The notes under the pieces were generated by a model that saw only the letters and a list, made by a program, of their open reading frames with translations, had not been told where the DNA came from and searched no databases. A stretch of DNA of 48,453 bases from an uncultured Bacteroidales bacterium. Lineage in GTDB: Bacteria > Bacteroidota > Bacteroidia > Bacteroidales > Muribaculaceae. The stretch spans positions 1-48,453 of the forward strand of contig CADBBK010000019.1 in assembly GCA_902792895.1 (NCBI GenBank), in the 5' to 3' direction. The position numbers and the translations under genes were made by a program. The first letter of the stretch is position 1. The number at the start of each line of letters is the position of its first letter. Below are positions 24,622 through 33,514 of the stretch, in pieces.

Positions 24622-24896
24622 CGCTTGCCTCCTTTCCTGGCGATAACCCACTTCCACAATGCCCATGAGAACAGCACCGTTCCCGCGATGCCCGTGAGCG
24701 ATAACCACAATGCCTCCAGCCCCAGGTCGCGGATGCCCCCGATGACCTGCGGATTCTGTCCCACTTCCACACCGAGGAAGAACAGCAACAGCCAGATGAG
24801 CACCGTCACCGCGTGAGGCACCACCCGCAAGCGCCGTTTCCTCAGCAGGAAACCGACGGCCATACCGCATAGCATGATGGCAACAATCTTGAACAT
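24618..24896 (-). CDS. LysO-family exporter, N-terminal half
   Basis: 92 residues with three membrane helices (FKIVAIMLCGMAVGFLL, VTVLIWLLLFFLGVEVG, LWLSLTGIAGTVLFSWALW). It corresponds to the N-terminal part of LysO. An ATG at 24917 is in frame but lies upstream of the -7 box at 24906-24913, so 24896 is preferred. The ATGA overlap with the C-terminal half implies coupled translation and a two-subunit transporter. Confidence 0.85.
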   Translation of the reverse strand: MFKIVAIMLCGMAVGFLLRKRRLRVVPHAVTVLIWLLLFFLGVEVGQNPQVIGGIRDLGLEALWLSLTGIAGTVLFSWALWKWVIARKGGKR

Positions 24897-24905
24897 ATCC
24901 AGGCG

Positions 24906-24913
24906 CAAAGATA
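24906..24913 (-). promoter_or_regulatory. -7 box of the lysO pair
   Basis: CAAAGATA reads TATCTTTG on the minus strand, fitting TAnnTTTG, about 10 bp before the ATG at 24896. No clear -33 TTG. Confidence 0.6.
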
Positions 24914-24954
24914 GCATAATTACTTGTTGGTTGTTAGATTTTAGACCATTGTTT

Positions 24955-24984
24955 TTGCCTATTGGTTTTTAGTTGTTAACTTTG
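24955..24984 (+). promoter_or_regulatory. Promoter of the protease operon
   Basis: TTG at 24955-24957, a 19-bp spacer and TAACTTTG at 24977-24984, 23 bp before the ATG at 25008. Confidence 0.8.
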
Positions 24985-25007
24985 CGGGTTATATTCCTTA
25001 ATTGAAA

Positions 25008-25619
25008 ATGATGAGAAAAGTAAAAAGTATTATTCTGTTGGCTGCTGTCGCCATGGTCGCGCTGGCTGCCTGCTCGTCGCGTGGCGCTGTTGCCAGTGAC
25101 AACAAAGTCGAGGAAACCGACGCCGTGTTGGACACCGCATCGTTGGAAAATCGTGTACAGGAAATCTATGGCGCCGTGTTCAAGGTGTATAACGAGGAGG
25201 ACTCGCTGCGCAACTTGGACATCATGATGGAGAATGGCGTGTATCAGCACCGCGGTGACTTTGCCGCTAACTACTGCAGCCGCGAGTGGAACGAACTGGT
25301 GAATAAAGTCGACGAGATTGACAGCCTCTATCATGCCGATGACATGGGCTTCTGGGAATTCGACTACTGGATTATGGGCCAGGACTGGCACAAGTTGTCG
25401 ATCAGCGACGTGAAGGTTGTCGAGAGGACCGGCCCCTGGGCGTCCGTCGAGTTGAAACTGCACAATTTTGACAATGTCACCCCGCTGAGCCTGACGATGA
25501 AGCTGGAAGACGGCACATGGCGCATCGACGATTTTGTGGACCTTGAGACCAGTGCCGGCCTCAAAGAGGATATGAAGGAGTATATCGCCAACGAGACCGC
25601 CGAAGCCAAGAAAAAATGA
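25008..25619 (+). CDS. DUF3828-like lipoprotein, first gene of protease operon
   Basis: 203 residues with a lipobox (ALAAC), so lipid-anchored. The body resembles DUF3828: LENRVQEIYGAVFKVYNEED, FAANYCSREWNELVNKVDEIDS, FDYWIMGQDWHKLSISDVKV, and MKLEDGTWRIDDFVD. A TTG at 25002 is in frame but the ATG at 25008 (MMRKVKS) is the natural start; the next codon is also ATG. The stop overlaps the start of the M6 protease gene (ATGA), so the two are translationally coupled. A chaperone or inhibitor role for the following proteases is an inference from this coupling. Confidence 0.8.
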   Translation: MMRKVKSIILLAAVAMVALAACSSRGAVASDNKVEETDAVLDTASLENRVQEIYGAVFKVYNEEDSLRNLDIMMENGVYQHRGDFAANYCSREWNELVNKVDEIDSLYHADDMGFWEFDYWIMGQDWHKLSISDVKVVERTGPWASVELKLHNFDNVTPLSLTMKLEDGTWRIDDFVDLETSAGLKEDMKEYIANETAEAKKK

Positions 25620-27343
25620 AAAGGACACTACTGGCAATAGCCATAGCCGCCACTGCCTGCCTGATGGCGATGGCAGTCCCTGCCAAGCCGGGGCACGTTA
25701 CCCACGTCCAGAGCGACGGCTCGACGGTGACACTGGTGATGCAGGGCGGCGAGTTGCAGCGCTCGATGATGACGATGGACGGCCTGACGGTCGCCCGCAA
25801 CGAACACGATGACTACTGCTATGTCGCCGGCAGTTCGTTGAGCCATGTGCTGGCCCATGACCAGGGTAGCCGTGGCTTGGAGGAAATCGCCTTTATCGCA
25901 GCCTACCGTGACCAGATGTCGCTCGATGCTGCCAGCCGGCGTGCGCCACAGCGCAGCGGCGAGAACGAGCATCCGCAGGTGCCCACCACGGGTTCCCCGC
26001 GCATTCCCATCATCCTGGCCAACTATACCGATATCCATTTCATTAATGCCGATCCCGTCGAGACCTTTGAGACTCAGTTCAACCAGATGAACAAGAGCTG
26101 TCTGCACTACTTTGAGTCGCAGTCGCGCGGACAGTTCACGCCGCAGTTCGACATCTTGGGCCCGGTGAACCTGCCGCATGACCGCGCCTTCTATGGCACC
26201 AACAAGCGCATCCATGGCACCGAGGTCGATACCCAGTTGGGCACGATGATCTATGATGCCTGCACGGCACTTGACGAGGTGGACTTCTCGCAGTATGACA
26301 ACGATGGCGACGGCGTGGTCGATGTCGTCGTGGTACTCTATGCCGGTGTGGGCGAGGCTCAGGCCTACTACTCCGTCCCCGAGAGCGTGTGGCCCTGTCA
26401 GTGGGACATGCAGGAGGCCTGGGACTGGGAGTGCAGCACCACGGGCCCGTTTGAACTCGATGGCGTGACCATCAATCGGTTTGCCGTGTTCAACGAACTG
26501 GAGGGCAGCAACAATTCCAGCACTTTTATCGACGGTATCGGTACCTTCTGCCACGAGTTTGGCCACTGTCTGGGTCTGCCCGACTTCTACTGCACCAGCA
26601 GCGGCAACGTCTATGGCATGAGCACCTGGTCGATTATGGACCACGGCTGCTATCTGGACAATGCCCACACTCCGGCGGGTTACACCTCCTATGAGCGCCA
26701 CTTCATGGGCTGGATCGACTACATTGAGCCCGAGGAGAATACCCAATATCTGCTGGCGCCGCTCAGCAGCGATGAGGGCCGAGCCGTCAAGGTGACCAAC
26801 GATGCCAACCCCGACGAATACTATCTGGTGGAATACCGCACCCGCACGGGGTGGGACGCTTATATTGCCGGCGAGGGCATCATGGTGTTGCACGTCGATT
26901 ACAACCAGTCGATATGGGACGCCAACACGGTCAACAACATCAACAGCCGCCAGCGCATGACCATCATCCCGGCCGACAACGTGTGGACAGGCTTCAGCAA
27001 CTCTACCGACCCGTGGCCCCTGGGCGCGCGTGACTCGCTCACCAACAATTCCGTTCCCGCGGCCCAGGTCTATACCGGCGGCTTCATGAACAAGCCCATC
27101 ACCGCCATGACCGTTGATGCCGAGGCCGGCCAGGCATCGTTCTGGTACATGAAGGCCCCTGAGTCACCCGCCACGGCTGCCGATGTCAACGGCGACGGCG
27201 AGGTTACCATTGCCGACATCAACATCATCATCGACGACATCCTTGCGGGCAAGGGCGAGGACCGCTGCGACGTGAACGGTGACGGCGAGGTCACCGTGGC
27301 CGACATCAATTTTGTTATCGACGTCATCCTGGGCCTCAAGTGA
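25616..27343 (+). CDS. M6-family metalloprotease with C-terminal dockerin
   Basis: 575 residues. Signal peptide about 1-23. Residues 24-125 form a propeptide-like region, and from 129 the peptidase domain starts (PRIPIILANYTDIHF). The zinc site HEFGHCLGLPD (His313, Glu314, His317, Asp323) is intact, followed by the Met-turn WSIMDHG; a calcium-loop-like YDNDGDGVVD lies at 227-236. The C-terminus (about 520-575) is a dockerin doublet (DVNGDGEVTIADI and DVNGDGEVTVADI). This is the immune-inhibitor-A-like M6 group of secreted endoproteases. Coupled to the upstream lipoprotein by an ATGA overlap and 51 bp upstream of the first C10 protease. Confidence 0.93.
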   Translation: MKRTLLAIAIAATACLMAMAVPAKPGHVTHVQSDGSTVTLVMQGGELQRSMMTMDGLTVARNEHDDYCYVAGSSLSHVLAHDQGSRGLEEIAFIAAYRDQMSLDAASRRAPQRSGENEHPQVPTTGSPRIPIILANYTDIHFINADPVETFETQFNQMNKSCLHYFESQSRGQFTPQFDILGPVNLPHDRAFYGTNKRIHGTEVDTQLGTMIYDACTALDEVDFSQYDNDGDGVVDVVVVLYAGVGEAQAYYSVPESVWPCQWDMQEAWDWECSTTGPFELDGVTINRFAVFNELEGSNNSSTFIDGIGTFCHEFGHCLGLPDFYCTSSGNVYGMSTWSIMDHGCYLDNAHTPAGYTSYERHFMGWIDYIEPEENTQYLLAPLSSDEGRAVKVTNDANPDEYYLVEYRTRTGWDAYIAGEGIMVLHVDYNQSIWDANTVNNINSRQRMTIIPADNVWTGFSNSTDPWPLGARDSLTNNSVPAAQVYTGGFMNKPITAMTVDAEAGQASFWYMKAPESPATAADVNGDGEVTIADINIIIDDILAGKGEDRCDVNGDGEVTVADINFVIDVILGLK

Positions 27344-27394
27344 GTGCCCTCTGATAGAATAATCACCTAAAGAATAACCAAAACAGAAAGGTAA

Positions 27395-30118
27395 ATGAAT
27401 AAGTTCTTGAAGTCTATACTGGTGGCTGCGTTGGCCTTGATAGCCATCACTGCGGCGGGAGCCGAGGTTAACCTCACTGCTGCCAAGGCCAGCGCGTCAC
27501 GTTTTGTCAAGTCGCATGCCCGTGCTGGTGCTTTCATGGCCCCTGGGGCGGAGATGCGCTTGGCGCATATCGAGAAATCAGTGGCCCATGCCGACGCGGC
27601 CGACTACTATGTGTTCAACGCCAGCGACGGCAGCGCGTTTGTCATTGTTGCCGGCGACGACCGTGCCGAGGAAATCCTGGGCTTTGGCGAGGGCTCGATA
27701 GACGTGGACAACCTGCCCTGCAACCTGCAGTGGCTGCTCCGCACCTATCAGGAACAGATGGAGTACCTGCACGCCCATCCCACGGCCACGGTGCAGCGCG
27801 CTGCGCCGTACAACGACGTGACGATTGCCCCGATGGTGACCTGCAACTGGAACCAGAGGGCTCCCTATAACAACCAGTGCCCTGAGTATGAGGGCGAACG
27901 CTCGGTGACCGGATGCGTCGCCACGGCGATGGCCCAGGTGATGTACTACTGGCGCTTTCCTTCCAAGACGCCTGCTGTGGGCGCTTACACCACGCGCACC
28001 CACAAAATCTATCTCCACTCGCTGCCCTCCAAACCCCTGGACTGGGACAGCATGCTGGACATCTATTCCGGTGACTACACTGAGCAGCAGGCCGATGCCG
28101 TTGCCCTGCTGATGCGTTATTGCGGCCAGTCCAGCCAGATGGACTACAGCCCGACGGGCAGCGGCACCTATGTGCACAACCAGTTGCAGGGCATGCGGGC
28201 GTTCGGCTACAGTTACGATGCCTCGATGCTCGACTTTGCGGATTACAGCGTCAACGACTGGGATGCCTTGATGCAGCAGGACCTGCTGGATGGACGTCCC
28301 ATCCTCTACTCGGGTGCCGACCCGCTTGCCGGCGGCCATGCCTTTGTCCTTGACGGCTACTACGACGGCAAGTACCACATCAACTGGGGCTGGGGCGGCA
28401 CTGGCGACGGTTATTTCATGCTGGGCGCCTTCAGTGTGCGAGGCTATGCCTTCACTGCCCAGCAGCAGATGCTGCATAGCGTCCATCCTCCCACGTCAAC
28501 CGAGCCTGTGAACACCTACGACTTTGTAGCCGACGGCATCTATTACAAGTATAACGACGCCTCGACGGGTGTGTTGGTAGCCAGCAAGAATACCGAACAT
28601 GCCACCTACAGCGGCAGCGTGGTCATCCCTGCCACGGTCACCCTTGGTGGCGCCTCGCTGCCTGTCGTGGGCATCGGTGAGGGTGCTTTTATGGACTGCA
28701 TCGACCTGACGAGTGTGACCCTTCCCGCGTCGGTGCGTGAAATCGGGCGTTATGCCTTCAGGAACTGCATCAACTTGCAGGAGGCTGTGGTGCCGTCGAG
28801 CGTGACCGCTATCGGTCCACAGGCTTTTGCCAACTGCTATAAGTTGGCCAGCGTGCAACTTCCTGCCAGCCTTACCACCATCGGCGCACGCGCCTTTGTG
28901 GACTGCCTGGCGCTGAAGCGAGTGGACATCCCCTCGCTGGCTGCCTGGCTGGGCATCTCGTTTGCCGACGAACTGTCCAATCCCTTGAGCCAGGCCCACC
29001 ACTTGTATGTGGATGGCATCGAGGTGACCGAACTCGAGATTCCCGCTACCTTGACCGAATCCATCAGCCGCTATGCCTTTGCCGGCTTCACGGCTATGAC
29101 CGGGCTGACGTTGGACGGCGTGAAGTACATTGGCACAGCCGCCTTTAAGGACTGCTCGGGTATTGCCCAACTCACGTTGCCCGAGTCGGTTCAGGAAATC
29201 GGCAGTGAGGCCTTCAGTGGCTGCACCGCGCTGACGGCAATCACGGTTCCGGCGTCGGTCCAGCAGTTGGGCAGTTCGGCGTTTGCCTCTTGTACGGGAC
29301 TGCAGTCGGCCGAGGTGCTTGCATCGGTTACCGAGATTCCTGCACGCGCTTTCAGCGGCTGTACCAGCCTGAAGACGGTGCAGTTGTCGCCGTCGCTCAA
29401 GACCATCGGCGCCAGTGCCTTTGATGGTTGCAGCAAACTTGACCAGTTGAACCTGCCCGCCTCGTTGATGGGTATCGGCAGCAGCGCTTTCAGCAACTGC
29501 ACCGGACTGAAGGCAGTTACCTTGCCCGCCTCGGTGGCCTCGATAGGCGACCAAGCCTTCTCGGGTTGTACCGCCCTGGTATCGCTGGTGCTGCCCGACT
29601 CCCTGTCGGTTATCGCCGACCAGACGTTCGCCGACTGCCAGGCCTTGAAATCGGTCGTTATCCCCGATAAGGTGGTTTCCATCGGCAACAAGGCCTTCTT
29701 CAGGTGCGTGTACCTCACCAGCGTGACACTCGGCAGCGGCTTGCAGGAGATTGGCCCCAATGCCTTTGCCAACGATCCCCGCATCAAGACCATCACCAGC
29801 ATGGCCCCTGTGCCACCCCAGATGAGTTCCCCCGACTGCGTTGAACGCAGCATCTACAAGAATGCCACGCTCAAGGTGCCGGTGCGCTATGTGCAGACCT
29901 ACAAGCACACCGGTGTGTGGTCGTGGTTTGTCAATGTCGAGGGCATCGTCGGCATCACCGATGTCGATGTGAACGGTGACGGCGAAATCACCGTGGCCGA
30001 TGTCAATGCCATCATCCAAGCCATCCTGTCACGGGACAGCAGCTGTGACGTGAACTGTGACGGTGAGGTCACTGTGGCCGACGTCAATACCGTCATCAAT
30101 TTCATCCTCAAGAGATAA
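27395..30118 (+). CDS. C10 cysteine protease fused to leucine-rich repeats and dockerin
   Basis: 907 residues. Signal peptide about 1-23; Spi-like propeptide about 24-135; streptopain (C10) domain about 140-365 with catalytic Cys174 (VTGCVATAMAQVMYYW), His315 (GGHAFVLDGY) and the downstream HINWGWGGTGDGYF. Residues about 375-820 are BspA-like LRR_5 repeats (units such as IGSSAFSNCTGLKAVTLPAS). The dockerin (about 850-907) has DVNGDGEITVAD and DVNCDGEVTVAD. C10 enzymes are secreted proteases active on host proteins (streptopain, interpain). The LRR part may bind a surface or matrix target. Domain calls are strong; the substrate is unknown. Confidence 0.94.
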   Translation: MNKFLKSILVAALALIAITAAGAEVNLTAAKASASRFVKSHARAGAFMAPGAEMRLAHIEKSVAHADAADYYVFNASDGSAFVIVAGDDRAEEILGFGEGSIDVDNLPCNLQWLLRTYQEQMEYLHAHPTATVQRAAPYNDVTIAPMVTCNWNQRAPYNNQCPEYEGERSVTGCVATAMAQVMYYWRFPSKTPAVGAYTTRTHKIYLHSLPSKPLDWDSMLDIYSGDYTEQQADAVALLMRYCGQSSQMDYSPTGSGTYVHNQLQGMRAFGYSYDASMLDFADYSVNDWDALMQQDLLDGRPILYSGADPLAGGHAFVLDGYYDGKYHINWGWGGTGDGYFMLGAFSVRGYAFTAQQQMLHSVHPPTSTEPVNTYDFVADGIYYKYNDASTGVLVASKNTEHATYSGSVVIPATVTLGGASLPVVGIGEGAFMDCIDLTSVTLPASVREIGRYAFRNCINLQEAVVPSSVTAIGPQAFANCYKLASVQLPASLTTIGARAFVDCLALKRVDIPSLAAWLGISFADELSNPLSQAHHLYVDGIEVTELEIPATLTESISRYAFAGFTAMTGLTLDGVKYIGTAAFKDCSGIAQLTLPESVQEIGSEAFSGCTALTAITVPASVQQLGSSAFASCTGLQSAEVLASVTEIPARAFSGCTSLKTVQLSPSLKTIGASAFDGCSKLDQLNLPASLMGIGSSAFSNCTGLKAVTLPASVASIGDQAFSGCTALVSLVLPDSLSVIADQTFADCQALKSVVIPDKVVSIGNKAFFRCVYLTSVTLGSGLQEIGPNAFANDPRIKTITSMAPVPPQMSSPDCVERSIYKNATLKVPVRYVQTYKHTGVWSWFVNVEGIVGITDVDVNGDGEITVADVNAIIQAILSRDSSCDVNCDGEVTVADVNTVINFILKR

Positions 30119-30155
30119 TATCCAGACTGATAAACCAATAAAAACTGATAGAACT

Positions 30156-32285
30156 ATGAGGAAATACATCCAATCCCTGGTAATGGCTGCCCTCGCACTG
30201 ACGACGATGAGTGCTGTGGCAGCGAGTGTCGACGGTGCTGCGGCACGGTTAACGGCAGCGCGCTTCATGCAGTCGCGCGAGGCAGGCCGCCTCATGAGTG
30301 GCCAGACCGTCCTGCAGTTGACCAGTGTTCGCCAGTCGGCAGTGAACGACCGCCTGGCCGACTACTATGTGTTCAACACCAGTGGCGGCGGCTTTGTCGT
30401 GGTGGCCGGTGATGACCGTGCCAGCGAGGTACTGGCCTATGGCGACCAGGCCTTTGACCCCGACGATGTGCCCTGCGGCCTGCAGTGGCTGCTCGACCTG
30501 TACAGCAAGGAGATAGACTACCTGCACGCCAATCCCGATGCCCGTGTCAAGGCACCGGCAGTGACCTCGGGACAGGTCGTGTCGCCCCTGTTGCCCTGCA
30601 ACTGGTCACAGGGGGAGCCCTATAACCTGCAGTGTCCCCTCTACAAGGGACAACGCACGATAACGGGCTGTGTGGCAACGGCGATGGCCCAGGTGATGTA
30701 TTACTGGCGCTGGCCGGCCGAGTTGCCCGACCTGATTGGTTATCACACCAACAGTTATGGCCTCTCTATCCCCGACCTGCCTCCCACGACGCTCGACTGG
30801 GACAATATGCTCGACGACTACCTGGATTACGCTCCCGTTCATGGCGACGCTGTGGCGACGCTGATGCGCTATTGCGGCCAGGCCTGCTACATGGACTACG
30901 GCACCGACGGCAGTGGCGCCAACTGCACCGACCAGGTGGTGGCCATGCGCATGTTCAAGTACAACCCGGCTTGTCTGCTCAAGTACCGTGACCAGTATGA
31001 TGCTACTGAGTGGCATGGCATGATGCAGGCCGACCTGGCAGCCTACCATCCCATCCTGTATTCGGGATTTGGCGACGGGGGCGGCCATGCCTTTGTCGTC
31101 GACGGCTTTGACGGCAGCAAGTACCATATCAACTGGGGTTGGGCTGGCACCGCCAACGGCTACTTTGCGCTGGACGCCTTTGACCCCGGCAACATGTCGT
31201 TCTCTTCCGGACAGCAGATGATCAACCAACTGTATCCCTATGAATACGGCGTTTCGACGGCCCCCTACGACTTCGAGGTCGACGGTATCTGTTACAAGTG
31301 CCGCGACGGCGGCGTGACGGTGGTCAACCGTGAAGCCCGCTGCGGCGACTATAGCGGCCGCGTGGTCATCCCCTCGACAGTGGACTACGAGGGCACGACC
31401 TATGAGGTCACGGCCATCGGCAACAACGCCTTCAGGAACTGCACCCGCATGGGCGCTGTTGTCATCCCCTCGACTGTGAAGCGCATCGGCAAGTATGCCT
31501 TCGCCAACTGCTACAACCTCGCCTCGGTGGTCATTCCGTCGTCGGTCAAGGTGATTGATTATGGCGCTTTCAAGGACTGCATGAGGCTGTCGAGCGTAGC
31601 GTTGAGCAACGGTCTGGAAGAAATCGGCTACTATGCCTTTGAGAATTGCTACATGCTCAGTCGCTTCAACATCCCCTCCTCGGTGAAGTCGCTGGGTGTC
31701 GGTGCGATGTTTGCTTGCGTCAGCATGTCGCAGGTCACCATCGGTGATGGTGTCGAGGCCGTGGGCAAGCACACATTTGCCCTGTGTGAGTCGCTCACCG
31801 ACGCTGTCATCGGCCACGGGGCCCATCTCATCGACGAGGAAGCCTTCTATGGCTGCAGCCATCTCACGAATCTGACCATCGGCAGTTCGATGGACTCCAT
31901 CGGTGCCAGGGCCTTCAAGGGCTGTAAAATGCTGAGGAAAATCGTTGCCTGGCCTGAACTGCCACCCCTCGCCACCGATGACGACTGCTTTGAGCAGGAA
32001 GCCTACGACAATGGCATCGTTTATGTCATCGATGAGTTTGCAATGGAGGATTACCGTTGGGCCGAGCCTTGCTGGACCTGGTTCTCCGATTTCGGCCTCA
32101 TCAGTGACCTGCAGGACCTTACGGGCGACGTGAACGGCGACGGCGAGATTACCGTGGCCGATGTCAACGCCATTGTCGAAGCCATCCTGGGACACGGCAG
32201 CACGCCTGCCTGTGACGTCAATGGCGACGGCGAGATTACCGTGGCCGACATCAACGTCGTCATCGACATCATCCTCGCCGGCTGA
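30156..32285 (+). CDS. C10 cysteine protease fused to leucine-rich repeats and dockerin (second)
   Basis: 709 residues, a paralogue of the product of 27395-30118. The frame opens at 30057, but the signal peptide begins at the ATG at 30156 (MRKYIQSLVMAALALTTMSA). Propeptide about 25-140; C10 domain with Cys172 (ITGCVATAMAQVMYYW), His311 (GGGHAFVVDGF) and HINWGWAGTANGYF; fewer LRR_5 repeats (about 385-640); dockerin about 655-709 (DVNGDGEITVAD twice). It is 37 bp after the first C10 gene. Compared with the upstream copy the LRR block is about half as long, so the pair differs mainly in reach or target binding. Confidence 0.93.
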   Translation: MRKYIQSLVMAALALTTMSAVAASVDGAAARLTAARFMQSREAGRLMSGQTVLQLTSVRQSAVNDRLADYYVFNTSGGGFVVVAGDDRASEVLAYGDQAFDPDDVPCGLQWLLDLYSKEIDYLHANPDARVKAPAVTSGQVVSPLLPCNWSQGEPYNLQCPLYKGQRTITGCVATAMAQVMYYWRWPAELPDLIGYHTNSYGLSIPDLPPTTLDWDNMLDDYLDYAPVHGDAVATLMRYCGQACYMDYGTDGSGANCTDQVVAMRMFKYNPACLLKYRDQYDATEWHGMMQADLAAYHPILYSGFGDGGGHAFVVDGFDGSKYHINWGWAGTANGYFALDAFDPGNMSFSSGQQMINQLYPYEYGVSTAPYDFEVDGICYKCRDGGVTVVNREARCGDYSGRVVIPSTVDYEGTTYEVTAIGNNAFRNCTRMGAVVIPSTVKRIGKYAFANCYNLASVVIPSSVKVIDYGAFKDCMRLSSVALSNGLEEIGYYAFENCYMLSRFNIPSSVKSLGVGAMFACVSMSQVTIGDGVEAVGKHTFALCESLTDAVIGHGAHLIDEEAFYGCSHLTNLTIGSSMDSIGARAFKGCKMLRKIVAWPELPPLATDDDCFEQEAYDNGIVYVIDEFAMEDYRWAEPCWTWFSDFGLISDLQDLTGDVNGDGEITVADVNAIVEAILGHGSTPACDVNGDGEITVADINVVIDIILAG

Positions 32286-32318
32286 TAAGGACGTATTGTC
32301 CTCCATAATGGTCAATAG

Positions 32319-32361
32319 TTAACAAGTAAGGCGACCCGCTATGGGCCGCCTTACTTGTTAA
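32319..32361. terminator. Terminator of the protease operon, convergent
   Basis: TTAACAAGTAAGGCG at 32319-32333 pairs perfectly with CGCCTTACTTGTTAA at 32347-32361 (15 bp), with an inner CCC/GGG pair in the loop. It lies between genes ending at 32285 (+) and 32389 (-) and can act in both directions. Confidence 0.85.
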
Positions 32362-32388
32362 TCGGTTTCGCTGAATGCTAGTGCTGGA

Positions 32389-33432
32389 TTACTTGATCAC
32401 TTTCGTGGTGCTTTTCGTGCCATCGTCGTAGGTGGTAACTACGATGGTCACATTGTCGGGTTCGGTCACTTCCTGGCCCTCCAGATTGAAGTAGCGCACG
32501 CTGGAAACGGTCTTTTCGTTGGCAATCTCGTCAATGCCTGTGGTCTGAGTGACGTAAAAGTAGAAATTACGATAGGCTTCGTATACCCATATCGTGTAAT
32601 TGCCCCCAACTGGTAAATAATAGTAGCCGCTAGCTTTACGAATTAGAGGATTCTGAGAACCGTTAGTTTCTCCAAGCACGGTTTCTTGCATATCATCGCC
32701 GGCACCGTAACGAATGCCGTCAATGTAGAAATAAAAGGGCACATTAGGACGATTGGCCTCGTTTTCTTCGTCGCTCAAGTCGGGATTCCAGGTGAATTCA
32801 CCCCAAGGTTCATGCACGAAAGAGCAGGTGATATTAAGGTCCCACGGATCTGATTCTGGACGGAGTAGTTTATACTCATGCTTTTGGCCATACTGATCAA
32901 TTGCAATCATATAACCACCATGATAGCCGCTGTAACTGTTTGTGGCAAAAACATAGTATTGGCCATCCTTAAAGAATGCCCCAAGTGTGTAGCTGTACCC
33001 TACGGGCACACAGTAGTTCCCTTGACCATCTGCCACCAACGGGTTTAATAAAGGATAATCTTGGGTCACAGGCATGTCAACGTCGGCACCGTAACGAACG
33101 CCATCGATGATGAAATAGAAGGGCACATTGGGGCGGTTGACCTCATTCTCTTCAACGCTCAAGCTGGGATCCCAGACAAATTCACCCCAAGGATAGTATT
33201 CGAAGGTAAAAGTGGTATAGTACCCATCTTGATGCTGCTGGAGTTCAACGGGAACCTCATTGCCGAACTGGTCGATAAGGACAATGTATAAACTATCTTC
33301 ATTTACCGTTTCTTCGCTGATGGGTGCCGAAACGGTCGAGGCTCCGCTCGCGTTGGCTTGTCCCATCATGCCCATAGCGCCCATCATGCACATCAATAGT
33401 GCAAACAATTTAGTGAGTAGTTGCTTATTCAT
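32389..33432 (-). CDS. Secreted protein with duplicated domain and T9SS-like C-terminus
   Basis: 347 residues; function unknown. Signal peptide about 1-28. Two similar segments follow: PWGEFVWDPSLSVEENEVNR with NVPFYFIIDGVRYGADVDM (about 75-175), and PWGEFTWNPDLSDEENEANR with NVPFYFYIDGIRYGAGDDM (about 205-295). The C-terminal 45 residues (SSVRYFNLEGQEVTEP ... DDGTKSTTKVIK) look like the short T9SS-type sorting domain of Prevotella-like bacteria, so it is probably exported by the type IX system and surface-attached. Lower GC and different codon use than its neighbours suggest later acquisition. Own promoter at 33484-33514. Confidence 0.78.
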   Translation of the reverse strand: MNKQLLTKLFALLMCMMGAMGMMGQANASGASTVSAPISEETVNEDSLYIVLIDQFGNEVPVELQQHQDGYYTTFTFEYYPWGEFVWDPSLSVEENEVNRPNVPFYFIIDGVRYGADVDMPVTQDYPLLNPLVADGQGNYCVPVGYSYTLGAFFKDGQYYVFATNSYSGYHGGYMIAIDQYGQKHEYKLLRPESDPWDLNITCSFVHEPWGEFTWNPDLSDEENEANRPNVPFYFYIDGIRYGAGDDMQETVLGETNGSQNPLIRKASGYYYLPVGGNYTIWVYEAYRNFYFYVTQTTGIDEIANEKTVSSVRYFNLEGQEVTEPDNVTIVVTTYDDGTKSTTKVIK

Positions 33433-33483
33433 GATTTGATATATTTTTTTATTATTAAAGTGTTATACTTAATTCCTCGCCCG

Positions 33484-33514
33484 CAAATTTATTGTATTTC
33501 CTCGTCAATTCCAA
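33484..33514 (-). promoter_or_regulatory. Promoter of the T9SS-CTD protein gene
   Basis: On the minus strand: TTG (complement of 33512-33514), a 20-bp spacer, TAAATTTG (complement of 33484-33491). Leader of about 45 nt. Confidence 0.83.

Noticed and set aside
28496-32315. Long minus-strand frames opposite the two C10 protease genes
   Set aside because: They mirror the repetitive LRR coding sequence; the repeats keep the antisense frame open.
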